Numbered from the stretch's first letter, positions 49,395 to 59,387 are shown. The stretch is 64,000 bases of DNA from DATFVJ01 sp963851085 (GCA_963851085.1 CAWKNX010000005.1:1-64000), one strand, 5' to 3'. Notes: generated by a model not told the origin, from the letters alone. Numbers and translations: made by a program.

Positions 49395-49845
49395 TGAAAG
49401 CCGCCGTGGGTCAAAGGCGACGGTACATATCGATAGCCGTGGGATGTGCGGGTAACTCGCCACGGTCATGAAAATGGCTGAGTCATCGGAGCGGGCCCAG
49501 CGCCCGAATCATGATCGATGTCCCGCAGAGCGCCGCATAGCACGGCATGTCGACGCGTGCCATAGAGCCCACTTCACGATCAGTTGCCGGGGACATCCAT
49601 GTCTAAGTCCACCGGCAGCGCGGGCCATAGTCCACCGGCAGCGCGGGCCATGCAATGACCCATCGGACGTCAAGATCAACTGTGGCTTGGTACACGAATG
49701 GCCCGCAGGGTGCCAGATAGGCCGCCCGAGGAGCCCATTGATCAAGGTGTCGGGTTCGGACGGGCGATCGTGCGGGCTCATCGGCGGACCGCGCGGCTTC
49801 TGGTGCGCCGCGGTTTCTGGTGCGGCGCAGTCGCCACGTGTGGCC
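49395..49845. other. Gene-free gap after hemE
   Basis: About 450 bp with no coding sequence I can support. It contains a 23-bp tandem duplication (49606-49628 and 49629-49651, core CCACCGGCAGCGCGGGCC) and a doubled TTCTGGTGCGSCGCG-type motif near 49800-49830. The base composition is a little less GC-rich than the genes. Confidence 0.6.
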
Positions 49846-50757
49846 TCAATCTGTGGTAGCCGGTGGGGTTCGGCGCGTGAGCAGCCACCGGCGGCTGCGG
49901 TAGGCGATGTAACCCGCGGCGGCGATCAGCACGGTGAAGGGAATCAGCACTCCTACTAGAGCGAGCAGGCCGGCGCCGAACCAGCGCAGTGCGTGCCAAC
50001 CGGCGGTCAGGCCCCTGATGAAGCCGCCCACGTGCTTGTGCTGCTTGGGCTTGGGCGGGGCCGGGATACCGATCAGTTGCAGCGACACGGTCGCGTACGT
50101 GGTCTCGTGGTCAAGTGCACGCTGCTGCGCCTGAAGCGATTCCAGGTCTGATTCCTGCTGGCTGATCTGATCCTGAATGCTGAGCAGGTCGGAGACCGAT
50201 CCCGCCCGGCTGAGCAGCGCCCTGAGCTGGGATATGGCAGCCTGCGCCGAAGTTACCCGGCTGCTCACGTTAGCCACGCTCTCGGTCACGTCTTGTGCTT
50301 GCTGCTGCAAGGACGCCTGAGTACCGAGCTGGGTAGCGAGGTTGTTCAGCGTCGCCGGATAGGAGTCAACCGGGATCTTCAGTTCCAGGCTCGCGGTCGA
50401 AAGTGCCGGGTGCGCGGGGTCGATGGAGGTGCTCTCGTTCGAGACATATCCGCCCGTGCTCGCCACGATCTCCTTGGCCTTGGCGTCCTCGGCGGCGACG
50501 TCGCGCGCCCGGACGGTGAGCGTGGCCGTATAGACGATTTCGCTCCCGGCCGCGAGCGGGATCGCGGCCGTGCCGGATGATCCGGCGCGCGCAGGTACGC
50601 GAACCGTGTTCTGGGGCGCGAGGCCCTTGGCCGCGCTCGCAGGGCCCGCTTGCGCGGAGCTCGCGGACATGCTGTGGACCCCGCCGCCGCAGCCGGCCAG
50701 CAGCAACCCGCCAGCGACGCAGGCGGCGAGCGCGCCAATACGTATCTGCGGGCCCAC
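49846..50757 (-). CDS. DUF4349 lipoprotein
   Basis: Membrane-anchored protein of about 303 residues. A signal ending in lipobox GLLLAGCGGG is followed by a DUF4349 region (IVYTATLTVRARDVAAEDAK to TYATVSLQLIG) that contains a coiled-coil stretch (LLSIQDQISQQESDLESLQA), then one C-terminal membrane helix (GAGLLALVGVLIPFTVLIAA) and Arg residues. Function of the family is not established. Start GTG 50757 is chosen because it sits just before the signal; the open frame continues 102 codons upstream through 15-bp repeats that would put a Pro/Ala/Arg-rich tail before the signal peptide, which is implausible. Confidence 0.8.
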   Translation of the reverse strand: MGPQIRIGALAACVAGGLLLAGCGGGVHSMSASSAQAGPASAAKGLAPQNTVRVPARAGSSGTAAIPLAAGSEIVYTATLTVRARDVAAEDAKAKEIVASTGGYVSNESTSIDPAHPALSTASLELKIPVDSYPATLNNLATQLGTQASLQQQAQDVTESVANVSSRVTSAQAAISQLRALLSRAGSVSDLLSIQDQISQQESDLESLQAQQRALDHETTYATVSLQLIGIPAPPKPKQHKHVGGFIRGLTAGWHALRWFGAGLLALVGVLIPFTVLIAAAGYIAYRSRRWLLTRRTPPATTD

Positions 50758-51252
50758 GAGCCGTGGCCGAGCAGGGCTTGGGCGAGCAGGGCTTGGGCGA
50801 GCAGGGCTTGGGCGGGCTGGGCTTGGGCGGGCTGGGCTTGGGCGGGCTGGGCTTGGGCGGGCTGGGCTTGGGCGGGCTGGGCTTGGGCGAGCTGGGCCCG
50901 CGCGAGCGGCGCCGGGTTGAGCATGCGGCGGCTCGGCGTGGTGCGGCTGAGCTTGGCTTGGCTCGGCGTGGTGCGGCTGAGCGGGCAGCGGCTCAGCATG
51001 GTGAGGTTGAATGTGCAGCGGCCCGGCAGGTCGCCGGAAATGCCAGGAATCCTGCGCTCCCATGCCCCTGCGACGCCGTTGCTACCGCTCAGGTTCCTTT
51101 TCTGCGGGCTACGACTGTGTAACAACGGCTCCGGTCGGCCGCGGCCCGCGGAAGTGCCAACTATTCCGGCGACCGCGGCAGCTGGGAAATCCCGCAGATT
51201 GCTGTCTGTAAGGGGATCGCGTGTGCAGGCGGCCGTGCGGATCAGCTTGGAC
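50758..51252. repeat. 15-bp minisatellite (50769-50903) in the gap before the DUF4349 gene
   Basis: Three units of GAGCAGGGCTTGGGC, five of GGGCTGGGCTTGGGC and one variant run without gaps. They are followed to about 51010 by a looser repeat of CGGCGTGGTGCGGCTGAG-like segments. This is the upstream region of the DUF4349 gene and the downstream region of the CtaG-like gene. I see no gene between 50904 and 51252; the long frames on either strand come from the repeats. Confidence 0.75.
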
Positions 51253-52584
51253 TCAGCCGCTGCGTGGCGCGCCGCTGCGGGACTCGGCCTCGCCGAGTTT
51301 GGCGAGGTAGGCATTGTAGGCAGCCAACTGCTCATCGTCGTCGTCCACGTCACGGCGTCGGCTGGCGTGGCGAGCGGCGGACCTCCTTGCCACGCCCCGC
51401 CCAGCCGCGGTGCTCTTTGCCCCTGCCGCGCCGGGCTCGTCTGCCGCGCCGGGCTCGTCTGCCGCGCCGGGCTCGTCTGCCGCGCCGGGCTCTCCTGCCG
51501 CAAAAGAACCTCCTGCCGCAGACGATCCTCCCGCCGCGGTGGGCCCATCTGCTGAGCCTGGCCCCCTCGCGGCATGAAGTCCCGCTGCCGCATTGGCGGA
51601 CGCCGTACCGGCAAGTACTGCGCCGGGCTCAGTCCCGCTGGCACCCGTCGCACCGGTTTCCGCCGAAGCGGCAGCTGCTGCGAGCCCGCTGCCAGCGGCG
51701 GCGCTGAGGCTGGCCAGCCTCGTCCGGCGGGCGGAGTCCAGCCAGCCGAGGCCACCTGCGGCGCTGCGGTCATCGCCGCTCCACACGATGAACACCATCA
51801 TTATCAGCGCGAGCATGATGGCGTCCCCGCCGATCCACATCACGGCGCCGCCGAGGTGCACGTCGTCCACCGGGCTGGGTCCCCACGACCGGCTCATCAT
51901 TCCGGCCATGCCGGTGTTCGAGTAGCCAAGCACCAGGCCGGTGAACGTATCGACGGGCATGATCACGATGAGCGCAAGGATTCGCATCGGGTAGGGAATG
52001 CGCCAGCGGATGGGCTCGCTGCCGAGAATGGGGAGGAAGAACAGGTAGCCGACGAGCACATATAGTGCGTGCTCGGCGTCGTGCGCCAGCGGGTTGGTCA
52101 TCACCACACTCATCGCGCTGGTCAGATGCGTGCCGACGATCGTCGCGGCGTAGGCGGCGATCGTGAACGGCGGCCAGGTCAGGAACGCTGCCACCCGTGA
52201 GCGCACCACCTTCTTGACCCAGGTGTGCAGCGGGTTACGGCTGGCATGCAGCAGCAGCGTGATGGGCTGGCTCAATACGAGCAGCGGTGGCGCTACCATG
52301 ATCAGCAAAAGATGCTGGATCATATGATCCCAGAACAGCACATCGTCGTATGTCCCGATGCCGCTCTGGGTCGCCACCACGATGACGGCAAGCCCGGACA
52401 TGAACAGCCACGTCCGCCACCATGGCCAGGGCCGCGCGGGATGACGCGAACCCACCCGCCACACGCCCCACAGGTATGCTGCCGTGGCCGCGATCGCAAG
52501 GCACGTCACCACCGGAGCGAACGTCCAGTGGCCGGCTACCTGCTGCCAGCTAAATGCGGGCAGCATCTGATCGCCGCTCTTCAT
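51253..52584 (-). CDS. CtaG-family (caa3-type) cytochrome c oxidase assembly protein
   Basis: Membrane protein of about 443 residues. The first 290 contain seven hydrophobic segments of the caa3_CtaG family, with conserved DHMIQHLLLIMVAPPLL, a HDAEHALYVLVGYLFFLPIL block and a DVHLGGAVMWIGGD block; such proteins help deliver copper to oxidase. The cytoplasmic tail is Ala/Gly/Pro-rich, includes four DEPGAA-like repeats and ends with DDDDEQLAAYNAYLAKLGE, a tail common to actinobacterial members. Start ATG 52584. It is divergent from the Sco1 fusion, across the 19-bp repeat array. Confidence 0.87.
   Translation of the reverse strand: MKSGDQMLPAFSWQQVAGHWTFAPVVTCLAIAATAAYLWGVWRVGSRHPARPWPWWRTWLFMSGLAVIVVATQSGIGTYDDVLFWDHMIQHLLLIMVAPPLLVLSQPITLLLHASRNPLHTWVKKVVRSRVAAFLTWPPFTIAAYAATIVGTHLTSAMSVVMTNPLAHDAEHALYVLVGYLFFLPILGSEPIRWRIPYPMRILALIVIMPVDTFTGLVLGYSNTGMAGMMSRSWGPSPVDDVHLGGAVMWIGGDAIMLALIMMVFIVWSGDDRSAAGGLGWLDSARRTRLASLSAAAGSGLAAAAASAETGATGASGTEPGAVLAGTASANAAAGLHAARGPGSADGPTAAGGSSAAGGSFAAGEPGAADEPGAADEPGAADEPGAAGAKSTAAGRGVARRSAARHASRRRDVDDDDEQLAAYNAYLAKLGEAESRSGAPRSG
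51425..51496. repeat. 18-bp in-frame repeat in the CtaG-like tail
   Basis: Four units of GCCGCGCCGGGCTCGTCT (last one slightly changed) encode a repeated Ala-Asp-Glu-Pro-Gly-Ala string in the tail. Length is a multiple of three, so copy number can vary without frame loss. Confidence 0.8.
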
Positions 52585-52781
52585 GCCGCGTCCCATCGGC
52601 TCGGGCCTGGCACAACCGAGCCGGCACAATCGTGCCCGCGCCCTAGTGCATACATGTCAGCCACCATTGTCGCGCGCATCGTCCGTGGACTATCGCGCAC
52701 CCCGCTCACCCACCGCACGAGCCGGGCCGCACCGCCGAAGGACGCGCCGCACCCCACCCTGCCCCGCGAATCGCGCCGCTA

Positions 52782-53085
52782 CCGAACCAGGCCGCGCCGC
52801 CCGAACCAGGCCGCGCCCACCGAACCAGGCCGCGCCGCCGAACCACCGCACTGGCCGAACCAGGCCGCACTGGCCGAACCAGGCCGCGCCGCCCGAACCA
52901 GGCCGCGCCGCCCGAACCAGGCCGCGCCCACCGAACCAGGCCGCGCCCACCGAACCAGGCCGCGCCCACCGAACCAGGCCGCGCCCACCGAACCAGGCCG
53001 CGCCCACCGAACCAGGCCGCGCCCACCGAACCAGGCCGCGCCGCCCGAACCAGGCCGCGCCCACCGAACCAGGCCGCGCCGCCGA
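52782..53085. repeat. 19-bp iteron-like array in a divergent promoter region
   Basis: About 15 units with consensus GCGCCCACCGAACCAGGCC, the core CCGAACCAGG recurring every 19 bp from 52857 to 53066; looser spacing before that. The array fills the middle of the 788-bp gap between the minus-strand CtaG-like gene (start 52584) and the plus-strand Sco1 fusion (start 53373). No gene is supportable in this gap. The 19-bp period (nearly two helix turns) would put each unit on about the same face of DNA, as with protein-binding iterons; this is a suggestion only. Confidence 0.8.
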
Positions 53086-53372
53086 AGCTGCAAGGCAGCG
53101 TCGGAAGGCGTAACGTTCTCCCGGACGTGCGGAATTGCGGCCCACGCCTCGGCTGCGCAGGCCGGGCAGGCCGCAGCGACGGACGCCGGACCGGCTACTT
53201 TCGCTGGGACGCGGCATGGATATGCGGTATGCAAGACGTGTCACCGTCCGGTGCCGCCGCCGGCGCTGGACACAGGACCTCCCGCACCGGCAGCGTGGCC
53301 GAAAGTGGCAGGCTGTATTGCCCACGATTGCCCACGAGTGCCCACAGGTGATCGTGCGATCGGCAGAAAGCA

Positions 53373-55325
53373 GTGGATGCGATGTCCGGTATGGGTTCAA
53401 GCCTCCAGACGGGCAACTCGACGGTGGTGGCCGCGTTCCGTGCGGCGCTCGTGCATCAGGGCATCCTCATCGCCGTGATTTTCGCGCTGCTCCTGGTGGC
53501 GTGGATCAGCGTGCGCGAGTGGCTTCCCGCCGCCGCTGCGGGTGGCGGCGGGGGGGCCAACTCACGAGCACTCGCGGAGCCGGCTGTGCGCCGGGTGCTG
53601 AGAATCGGCTTTGGCGTGCTCTGGCTCCTCGACGGCCTGCTGCAAATCCAGCCGGCGATGCCGCTCGGCCTCCCGTCCCAGGTCATAGTGCCTGCTTCGG
53701 CGAGTTCGCCCGGGTGGGTCAAGGACCTGGTGAATTGGGCAGCCAACGCATGGTCGTATCACCCGGTGACCGCGGCGGCGTCAGTGGTCTGGATCCAGAT
53801 CGGCCTCGGCATCTGGCTGCTCGTAGCGGCGCGCGGCGCATGGTCCAGGCTGGGCGGGCTGGCCAGTGTCGGCTGGGGACTGATCGTCTGGGTGTTCGGC
53901 GAGGCATTCGGCGGTGTGTTCGGCCACGGGCTGACCTGGCTGTTCGGCGCGCCAGGAGCCGTGATCTTCTACTGCGCGGCGGGTGGCCTGATCGCGCTGC
54001 CTTTCAGCGCCTGGGCCACCCCGCGTCTGGGCAGGCTCATCCTCGCCGCCATGGGCCTGTTCTTCGTCAGCATGGCGGTCCTTCAAGCATGGCCGGGCCG
54101 CGGGTTCTGGCAGGGCACGCTGCACGGTCAGCCGGGCAGTCTCACCAGCATGACCCAGAACATGTCGCAGACGTCACAGCCGCACTTCCTGTCGGCACTG
54201 GTGTCGGGTTTTTCCTCATTCGCCGCTGCACACGGGTTCGCAGTCAACCTGTTCGCCGTGGTCATGCTGGCGGCGATCGGTGTCGCGCTGCTGAGCGGCA
54301 AACCCTGGCTGCTCCGGGTGGCAGCCGTGGCCGCGGCGGTCATCTGCCTGGCGGATTGGGTGCTGATCGAGGATTTCGGGTTCTTCGGCGGCGTCGGCAC
54401 GGACCCGAACAGCATGATTCCGATCGCACTGCTTGTCGTCGGCGGTTACCTCGCGCTGACGCGCGTCCCTGTGGCTGCGGCAGACCCCGCCGGGCAGGCT
54501 GCCGTGGGCACAGATCCCGTGAGCGAAGCGGCCCCGTCCACCGGCGCGCCGCCCGCAGGGGGTGCGCCGCCCGCAGGGGGTCGCGCCGGCCCGCCGGGCG
54601 GGGCGCAGCCCGTGCGGGGCTGGCAGGACCGTTTCAGGCCTGCCGCCGTTCGCCGGGCCATCGGAGCGGCCAGCATCGGGTCCATTGCCGCGGCCGGGGC
54701 TCTTGCCATGACCGCGGTTGGCGCGATTCCCATGGCGAGCGCCTCCGCCAACCCCAATGCCGATCCGATCATCGCCGAGGCCATCGCCGGATCAAGCGCC
54801 ACGCTGAACACTCCTGCGCCCGCTTTCCAGCTCACCGACCAGCACGGCACGCCGGTGACGCTGGCGAGCCTGCGAGGCAAGGCGGTGCTGCTCACCTTCC
54901 TCGATCCGGTGTGCACCACGGACTGCCCACTGATCGCGCAGGAGTTCCGTGAGGCCGGCCAGTTGCTCGGCGCCGACTCCAAGCGCGTCGAACTCGTCGC
55001 GGTCGTCGCCAACCCCATCTACCGTTCGGTGATGTTCACGACAGCGTTCGACCGGCAGGAACGTATGGGAACGGTACCCAACTGGCGGTACCTGACCGGG
55101 ACGCTTCCACAGCTCACAAGTGTCTGGCGGGCCTATGGCGTCACCGTGGAGACCAGCCCGGCCGGCGCCATGGTCGCACACAACGATGTCGCATTCGTCA
55201 TCGACGGGACCGGTCATATGCGGCAGGAGCTCAACGCGGACCCAGGTCCAGGGACGGCGAGTTCGAAGTCGTCATTCGCGGTCGTACTGGCGGACGCGGC
55301 CGAGCATGCGCTGAGGTCGTCGTGA
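53373..55325 (+). CDS. Membrane protein fused to Sco1/SenC copper chaperone domain
   Basis: 650 residues. Residues about 28-365 carry nine or so hydrophobic segments (for example ILIAVIFALLLVAWISV, IGFGVLWLLDGLLQI and ILAAMGLFFVSMAVLQAW) and belong to no family I can name. A Pro/Gly linker (about 375-415) and one more helix (about 430-455) lead to an extracytoplasmic thioredoxin-like Sco1 domain (about 475-650). The copper-binding Cys pair is CTTDC (514-518) and the distal His is in VAHNDVAFVID (603), so the chaperone site is intact. Sco proteins load the CuA centre of cytochrome oxidase. CtaG-like genes on both sides agree. Start ATG 53373; an ATG four codons on is possible. Overlaps the next gene by 4 bp. 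Confidence 0.85.
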   Translation: MDAMSGMGSSLQTGNSTVVAAFRAALVHQGILIAVIFALLLVAWISVREWLPAAAAGGGGGANSRALAEPAVRRVLRIGFGVLWLLDGLLQIQPAMPLGLPSQVIVPASASSPGWVKDLVNWAANAWSYHPVTAAASVVWIQIGLGIWLLVAARGAWSRLGGLASVGWGLIVWVFGEAFGGVFGHGLTWLFGAPGAVIFYCAAGGLIALPFSAWATPRLGRLILAAMGLFFVSMAVLQAWPGRGFWQGTLHGQPGSLTSMTQNMSQTSQPHFLSALVSGFSSFAAAHGFAVNLFAVVMLAAIGVALLSGKPWLLRVAAVAAAVICLADWVLIEDFGFFGGVGTDPNSMIPIALLVVGGYLALTRVPVAAADPAGQAAVGTDPVSEAAPSTGAPPAGGAPPAGGRAGPPGGAQPVRGWQDRFRPAAVRRAIGAASIGSIAAAGALAMTAVGAIPMASASANPNADPIIAEAIAGSSATLNTPAPAFQLTDQHGTPVTLASLRGKAVLLTFLDPVCTTDCPLIAQEFREAGQLLGADSKRVELVAVVANPIYRSVMFTTAFDRQERMGTVPNWRYLTGTLPQLTSVWRAYGVTVETSPAGAMVAHNDVAFVIDGTGHMRQELNADPGPGTASSKSSFAVVLADAAEHALRSS

Positions 55326-56537
55326 CCGGCCGGCGCCGCACGGCCCTCCTGCGGTGCCTGGCGGCGATCACACAGCGCCGCGTGGTCGCTGCGCGCCGCC
55401 GCGCCGCGGCCCTGCTGGTTGCCGCCGGGATGCTCACCACGAGCTGCGGCGCCGTGCGAGCTGCCCATCCGTCACCCACCTCCACTCTGGCTCCGCCCTC
55501 GCTTGCCACATCACTCGTTACTGCTGCAGGCACCTGGACCGTCGTTCCGATGGGCGGGAGCCCGGCCTTCTGGCAGCTCTTCAGATACCCGGCGCTTGGT
55601 CCACGGGCATCGGGTTGGTCTCTTGTAACCCCGCCCGGCGTCGCGGACAACGGTGGGCTCGTGCTCGCTGACCTGGGTGGCCAGTCCCTTGTGGCAGGGT
55701 TCCGGCCCAGCGCGGACCTGGTCTACTCGCCGCTCGCGACGACGGCGGACGGCGGCAAGACCTGGTCACCTGGCCTCCTCGACGCCGAGCTTGCGGACGT
55801 TCCCGACGCGCTCGTGGCCGGGGCAAGCGGTCACCTGCTCGCGCTGCTGAAGGACGGCACGGCCGCGGAGTCCGCGAGTGCCACGGGAACGTCGGGATGG
55901 TCCCAGGTGACCAGCGAGCGTGCACTTGCCGCATCGGCGGGCCGTGCATGCGATCTCAGGTCGCTCACCGCGATCGCGTTCAGCGCCTCGGGGGTCCCCT
56001 TGCCGGAGGGAACTGCGCACGGCCGGGCACGGCCGGGATCTTCGCCCTGGAAGGTGGCACCTGGCGCGCCGTGGGACCGCGCGTTGCCGCCGTCGCTCGC
56101 GGGCCAGGCGGTGACTACCCTCCGGCTGGCCACGAGCGAGCGGCCGGACCGTCGCGCTGCTCGCGGCGGGCACGGGCAGCGCCGCGCACCTGCTCGCCGC
56201 GTGGACCACTGACGTGGGCGCGCGCTGGACCCTCGCACCCCAGCTCGCCCTGGACGGCGCACAGGTGCGATCGTCGGGATTTGGGACAGGCGGCGCCGTC
56301 TGGGTGATGCTGGCCGGTCGCCGCGCGGAGACGCTGACCGGTCCTGGCGGGTCGTGGCGCGCACTGCAAGCACTGCCCCCTGGCACGGCTGTACTTGCGA
56401 TCGGCTCATCGGGGCAGTTCGATGCGCTCGCCACCCATGGCACCACGCTGACCGACTGGAAGCTGGACCCCGGCGCCACTGAGTGGCACAGTGCACAGAA
56501 CATCAACGTGCCGATCCAGTTCGGTTCATCGGGTTGA
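55322..56537 (+). CDS. Secreted lipoprotein with Asp-box (BNR-like) motif, frameshifted
   Basis: Predicted surface lipoprotein of about 405 residues; lipobox in AAGMLTTSCGAV (Cys near 41). TTADGGKTWSPG is an Asp-box, which suggests a beta-propeller like sialidase/photosynthesis-stability proteins. GTG 55322 overlaps the Sco1 fusion stop. The frame changes at about 56005 (into GNCARPGTAGIFALEGGTWR), about 56078 (back) and about 56143 (into GRTVALLAAGTGSAAHLLAA); the last frame ends at 56537. Function unknown; the operon setting suggests a role with copper or oxidase assembly in the envelope. Confidence 0.7.
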
Positions 56538-56542
56538 GAGCC

Positions 56543-57490
56543 ATGAATTACATCACTGGCAACTGGTCCTTTGACCCATTTCTGGTCATCGCGATCTTCA
56601 TCGTCGGCTGGCATGAGATCGGCCTCTGGCGCCTCGCCCGGCGGTCGCGCCCGGAGCGCACGCGGCAGCGGAGGCAGCGCTCGTTCCTCTTCTACGGTGG
56701 GCTCGCCGCGGCGCTGATCGCGGTCGAGTCGCCGATCGACTACTGGTCGGACGGCTACTTCTTCATTCACATGATCCAGCACTTGCTGCTCATGTTCGCT
56801 GCCCCGACCCTCATCGTCGCTGGAGCGCCGTGGCAACCGCTGCTCGACGCCCTGCCCGCGAGGTTCAGGCGGGGGGCGACCCGTTCGGTCCTCGCCGGCG
56901 GCTGGTCACGCCCACTGCGGACCTTCCGCTCGGCCGCGCTTGGCCCTTGGGCGGCCATCGTCGCGTTCAACCTCGTGATGATCGTCTGGCACATCCCCGC
57001 GTTGCTCGACCTGGCGCAGGAGAACCAGTACGTGCATGTCTGGCTGATGCACGCGACCTTCTTCGCGGCAGGCGTGTGGTTCTGGATCCAGTTCATCCCC
57101 TCGCCACCGCTGCACAGGCGGCTGTCCGCCCCCAGCAGGCTTGCCGCGCTTGTCACGACCAACGTGATCATGTGGTTCCTCGCGATGTCGCTCAGCATCT
57201 TCACGCAGACTTCGTGGTACCCGGCCTACAGCCACGTGCAGGGCGTGACGCTGCCGCCATTCGCGGATCAGCAGATCGGTGCGGCGATTCTGTGGGTTTG
57301 CGGTGACCTCTGGTGCTTCCCCGCCGTCGCATTCGTGATCATGCGCATGGCGGCGGACGAGGGCGGTGTGGGCGGCGCCATCGAGAAGATTCTCCGCAAG
57401 GGCTCGTCGCGCGGCGCATGGGCGAGAGCGCCTCGTACGGTGCCGCCAAGCGCGGCGGTCGGGGGAGCGGAGCCACCGCGCGGGACTTAG
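56543..57490 (+). CDS. CtaG-family cytochrome c oxidase assembly protein (second copy)
   Basis: Membrane protein of 315 residues with about seven hydrophobic segments. Conserved caa3_CtaG features: GYFFIHMIQHLLLMFAAPTL, HVWLMHATFFAAGVWFW and ADQQIGAAILWVCGDLW. It lacks the Ala-rich tail of the copy at 51253. ATG 56543 lies 5 bp after the preceding stop, so Sco1 fusion, lipoprotein and this gene form one operon. Likely inserts or supplies copper for cytochrome oxidase. Confidence 0.87.
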   Translation: MNYITGNWSFDPFLVIAIFIVGWHEIGLWRLARRSRPERTRQRRQRSFLFYGGLAAALIAVESPIDYWSDGYFFIHMIQHLLLMFAAPTLIVAGAPWQPLLDALPARFRRGATRSVLAGGWSRPLRTFRSAALGPWAAIVAFNLVMIVWHIPALLDLAQENQYVHVWLMHATFFAAGVWFWIQFIPSPPLHRRLSAPSRLAALVTTNVIMWFLAMSLSIFTQTSWYPAYSHVQGVTLPPFADQQIGAAILWVCGDLWCFPAVAFVIMRMAADEGGVGGAIEKILRKGSSRGAWARAPRTVPPSAAVGGAEPPRGT

Positions 57491-57801
57491 CCTGAGATTG
57501 TCTGCGGGGGATTCCGGGGGTCGTCCCCCAGGGCAATGTCGTCCCCCAGGGCAATGTCGTCCCCCGGGCAATACAGTCCGTACTACGGCTGCGCAGAGCG
57601 GGCCCACGGGCCGGTGCAGCTGGGCAGGCGACTGTCGCGGCTGGGGGGTCGTTCCCTTGGCCGACGCGCCTCGCTCGGCTGCGTGAGCTGGCACTGTTTC
57701 GCCAAGGTGGCGGGTCAGCGGCTGGCGGCTGAGCTGGTGATCAGCCGTATCGCATCTGCTCGGCAGTGCGGGAGCGAGCGCTGGATACTGGAGGAAGCGG
57801 A
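57491..57801. repeat. Gap with 18-bp repeat (57520-57572) and hairpin before the HemY-like gene
   Basis: GTCGTCCCCCAGGGCAAT occurs at 57520-57537 and 57538-57555, and a one-base-shorter version at 57556-57572. The first copy closes a small GGGGG-TCGT-CCCCC hairpin that could end the upstream operon. The rest of the 311 bp has no supportable gene and carries the ribosome-binding site (GGAGGAAG) of the next gene. Confidence 0.7.
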
Positions 57802-59383
57802 GTGAATACGGCATCGCCGCCGCGCGACAGCGGGGAGCCCGCTCATGCTGGCGAGCCCGCTCATGCGGGCGAGCCGGTGCCTTCAGGTGGGACCGCCGCG
57901 CATGTCGCCGTCATCGGCGGCGGCATCGCTGGCCTCGCGGCCGCGTTCTTCCTGCGCAACGCGCCGGTGCGGGTAACGCTGTTCGAAGGTTCGGCCCGCG
58001 TAGGCGGCAAGCTCGCCGTTTCCGAGATCGCGGGGATCCAGGTCGACGAGGGAGCGGAAGCGATGCTTGTCCGCCGCCCGGAAGGCGTCGACCTGGTCGA
58101 CGCGGTGGGGCTGGCCGGTGAGCTGGTGAGCCCTGGAACCACCGCCGCCGCCATCTGGACACGCGGTGTGATGCGCCCGCTGCCGGGCGGTCAGGTCATG
58201 GGCGTGCCCGGTGATCTCGCCGCGCTCGCGCGATCCGGTGTGCTGTCTGCCCCCGGGCTCGCCAGAGCCGGGCTGGACCTGGTGCTGCCAGCGACCGGGA
58301 AAGACGGCGATGTGTCCGTCGCCAGCCTGGTCGGCGCACGGCTTGGCCGCGAGGTCGTGGACCGGCTCGTCGAGCCGCTGCTCGGCGGGGTCTACGCCGG
58401 CCGCGCGGACGAGCTGTCGTTCGAAGCCACGCTCCCCGGGCTTGCCGCCGCGAGCCGTAACCACAGGACGCTGACCGGGGCCGCGCGGTCGGTGGTTGCC
58501 GCGGCTAGGCGAGGACGGGTCGGCCGCGCGCCAGCGGAGGCTTCACCTCAAGCCGCCCCGGCGCCCCGGGGAGGGCCTGGCAATCCGGTGTTCACCACCG
58601 TGGCAGGCGGCCTCGGCACACTCCCTCCAGCGGTCGCGGCGGCATCGGGCGCGCACATAAGGACCGGTGCGCCAGTCCGCGAACTCCGGCGCACGTCTGC
58701 GGGCTGGCTGCTCACCGTGGGTTCGGCGGACGATCCCGAGTACGTACGGGCGGACGCGGTCGTGCTCGCCCTGCCTGCCCGCCCGGCGAGCCGGCTGCTT
58801 CGCGCCGAGGTGCCAGCGGCCGGCACGCTGCTTGGCGAAATCGAGTACGCGAGCATGGCGATCGTCACGCTCGCGTTCCCGCCCGGCGCGTTCCACCCGC
58901 GGCCTCGCGGCAGCGGTTATCTCGTCCCCGCCGTCGACGGCCGGGCGGTCAAGGCCGTGACCATCTCCACGGTCAAGTGGCCGCATCTGCTCACCCGCGG
59001 GGCCGGTCAAGGCGCGGTCGGCGACGTCGTCAGGTGCTCGATCGGGCGTATCGGCGAGGAGCAGGTGCTTCAGCGGACCGACGAGGAACTCGTGGCGCTC
59101 GCTCGCCGCGAGCTTGCCTGCAGCCGTGGGCGCGGGCGGGCCTACGCTTGCGACCAGGGTGACCCGATGGGGCGGGGGATTGCCGCAGTACGCGGTGGGC
59201 CACACCGGCCGGGTGGAACGCATCAGGGCTGCCGTGGCCGGCCAGCCCGGCCTCGCTGTGTGCGGCGCCGCCTACGACGGGCTCGGCATCCCGGCGTGCA
59301 TCGCGACCGCGCGGCAGGCGGTGGCGCAGGTGCTCGCGTACCTGGCCCGGCAAGGGTCACGGCGCGCCGATGAGGGAGAATGA
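57802..59383 (+). CDS. hemY: HemY-type protoporphyrinogen/coproporphyrinogen III oxidase, one frameshift
   Basis: FAD enzyme that oxidises coproporphyrinogen III (in the actinobacterial coproporphyrin route) to coproporphyrin III. FAD motif VAVIGGGIAGLAAAFFLR (about 35-52), GSARVGGKLAVSEIAG and VFTTVAGGLGTLPPAVA are family blocks. The frame is lost near 59118: after ARRELAC the true continuation AVGAGGPTLATRVTRWGGGL, then QYAVGHTGRVERI and GLAVCGAAYDGLGIPACIAT, reads in another frame to TGA 59383. GTG 57802 follows GGAGG. A doubled HAGEPA segment lies in the N-terminus. hemQ follows 4 bp later. Confidence 0.88.
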
Positions 59384-59387
59384 GCCC

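Noticed and set aside
52782..53085. CRISPR array or a repeat protein gene
   Set aside because: The 19-bp period leaves no spacer, and the open frames in this gap on both strands are only repeat-encoded low-complexity strings.
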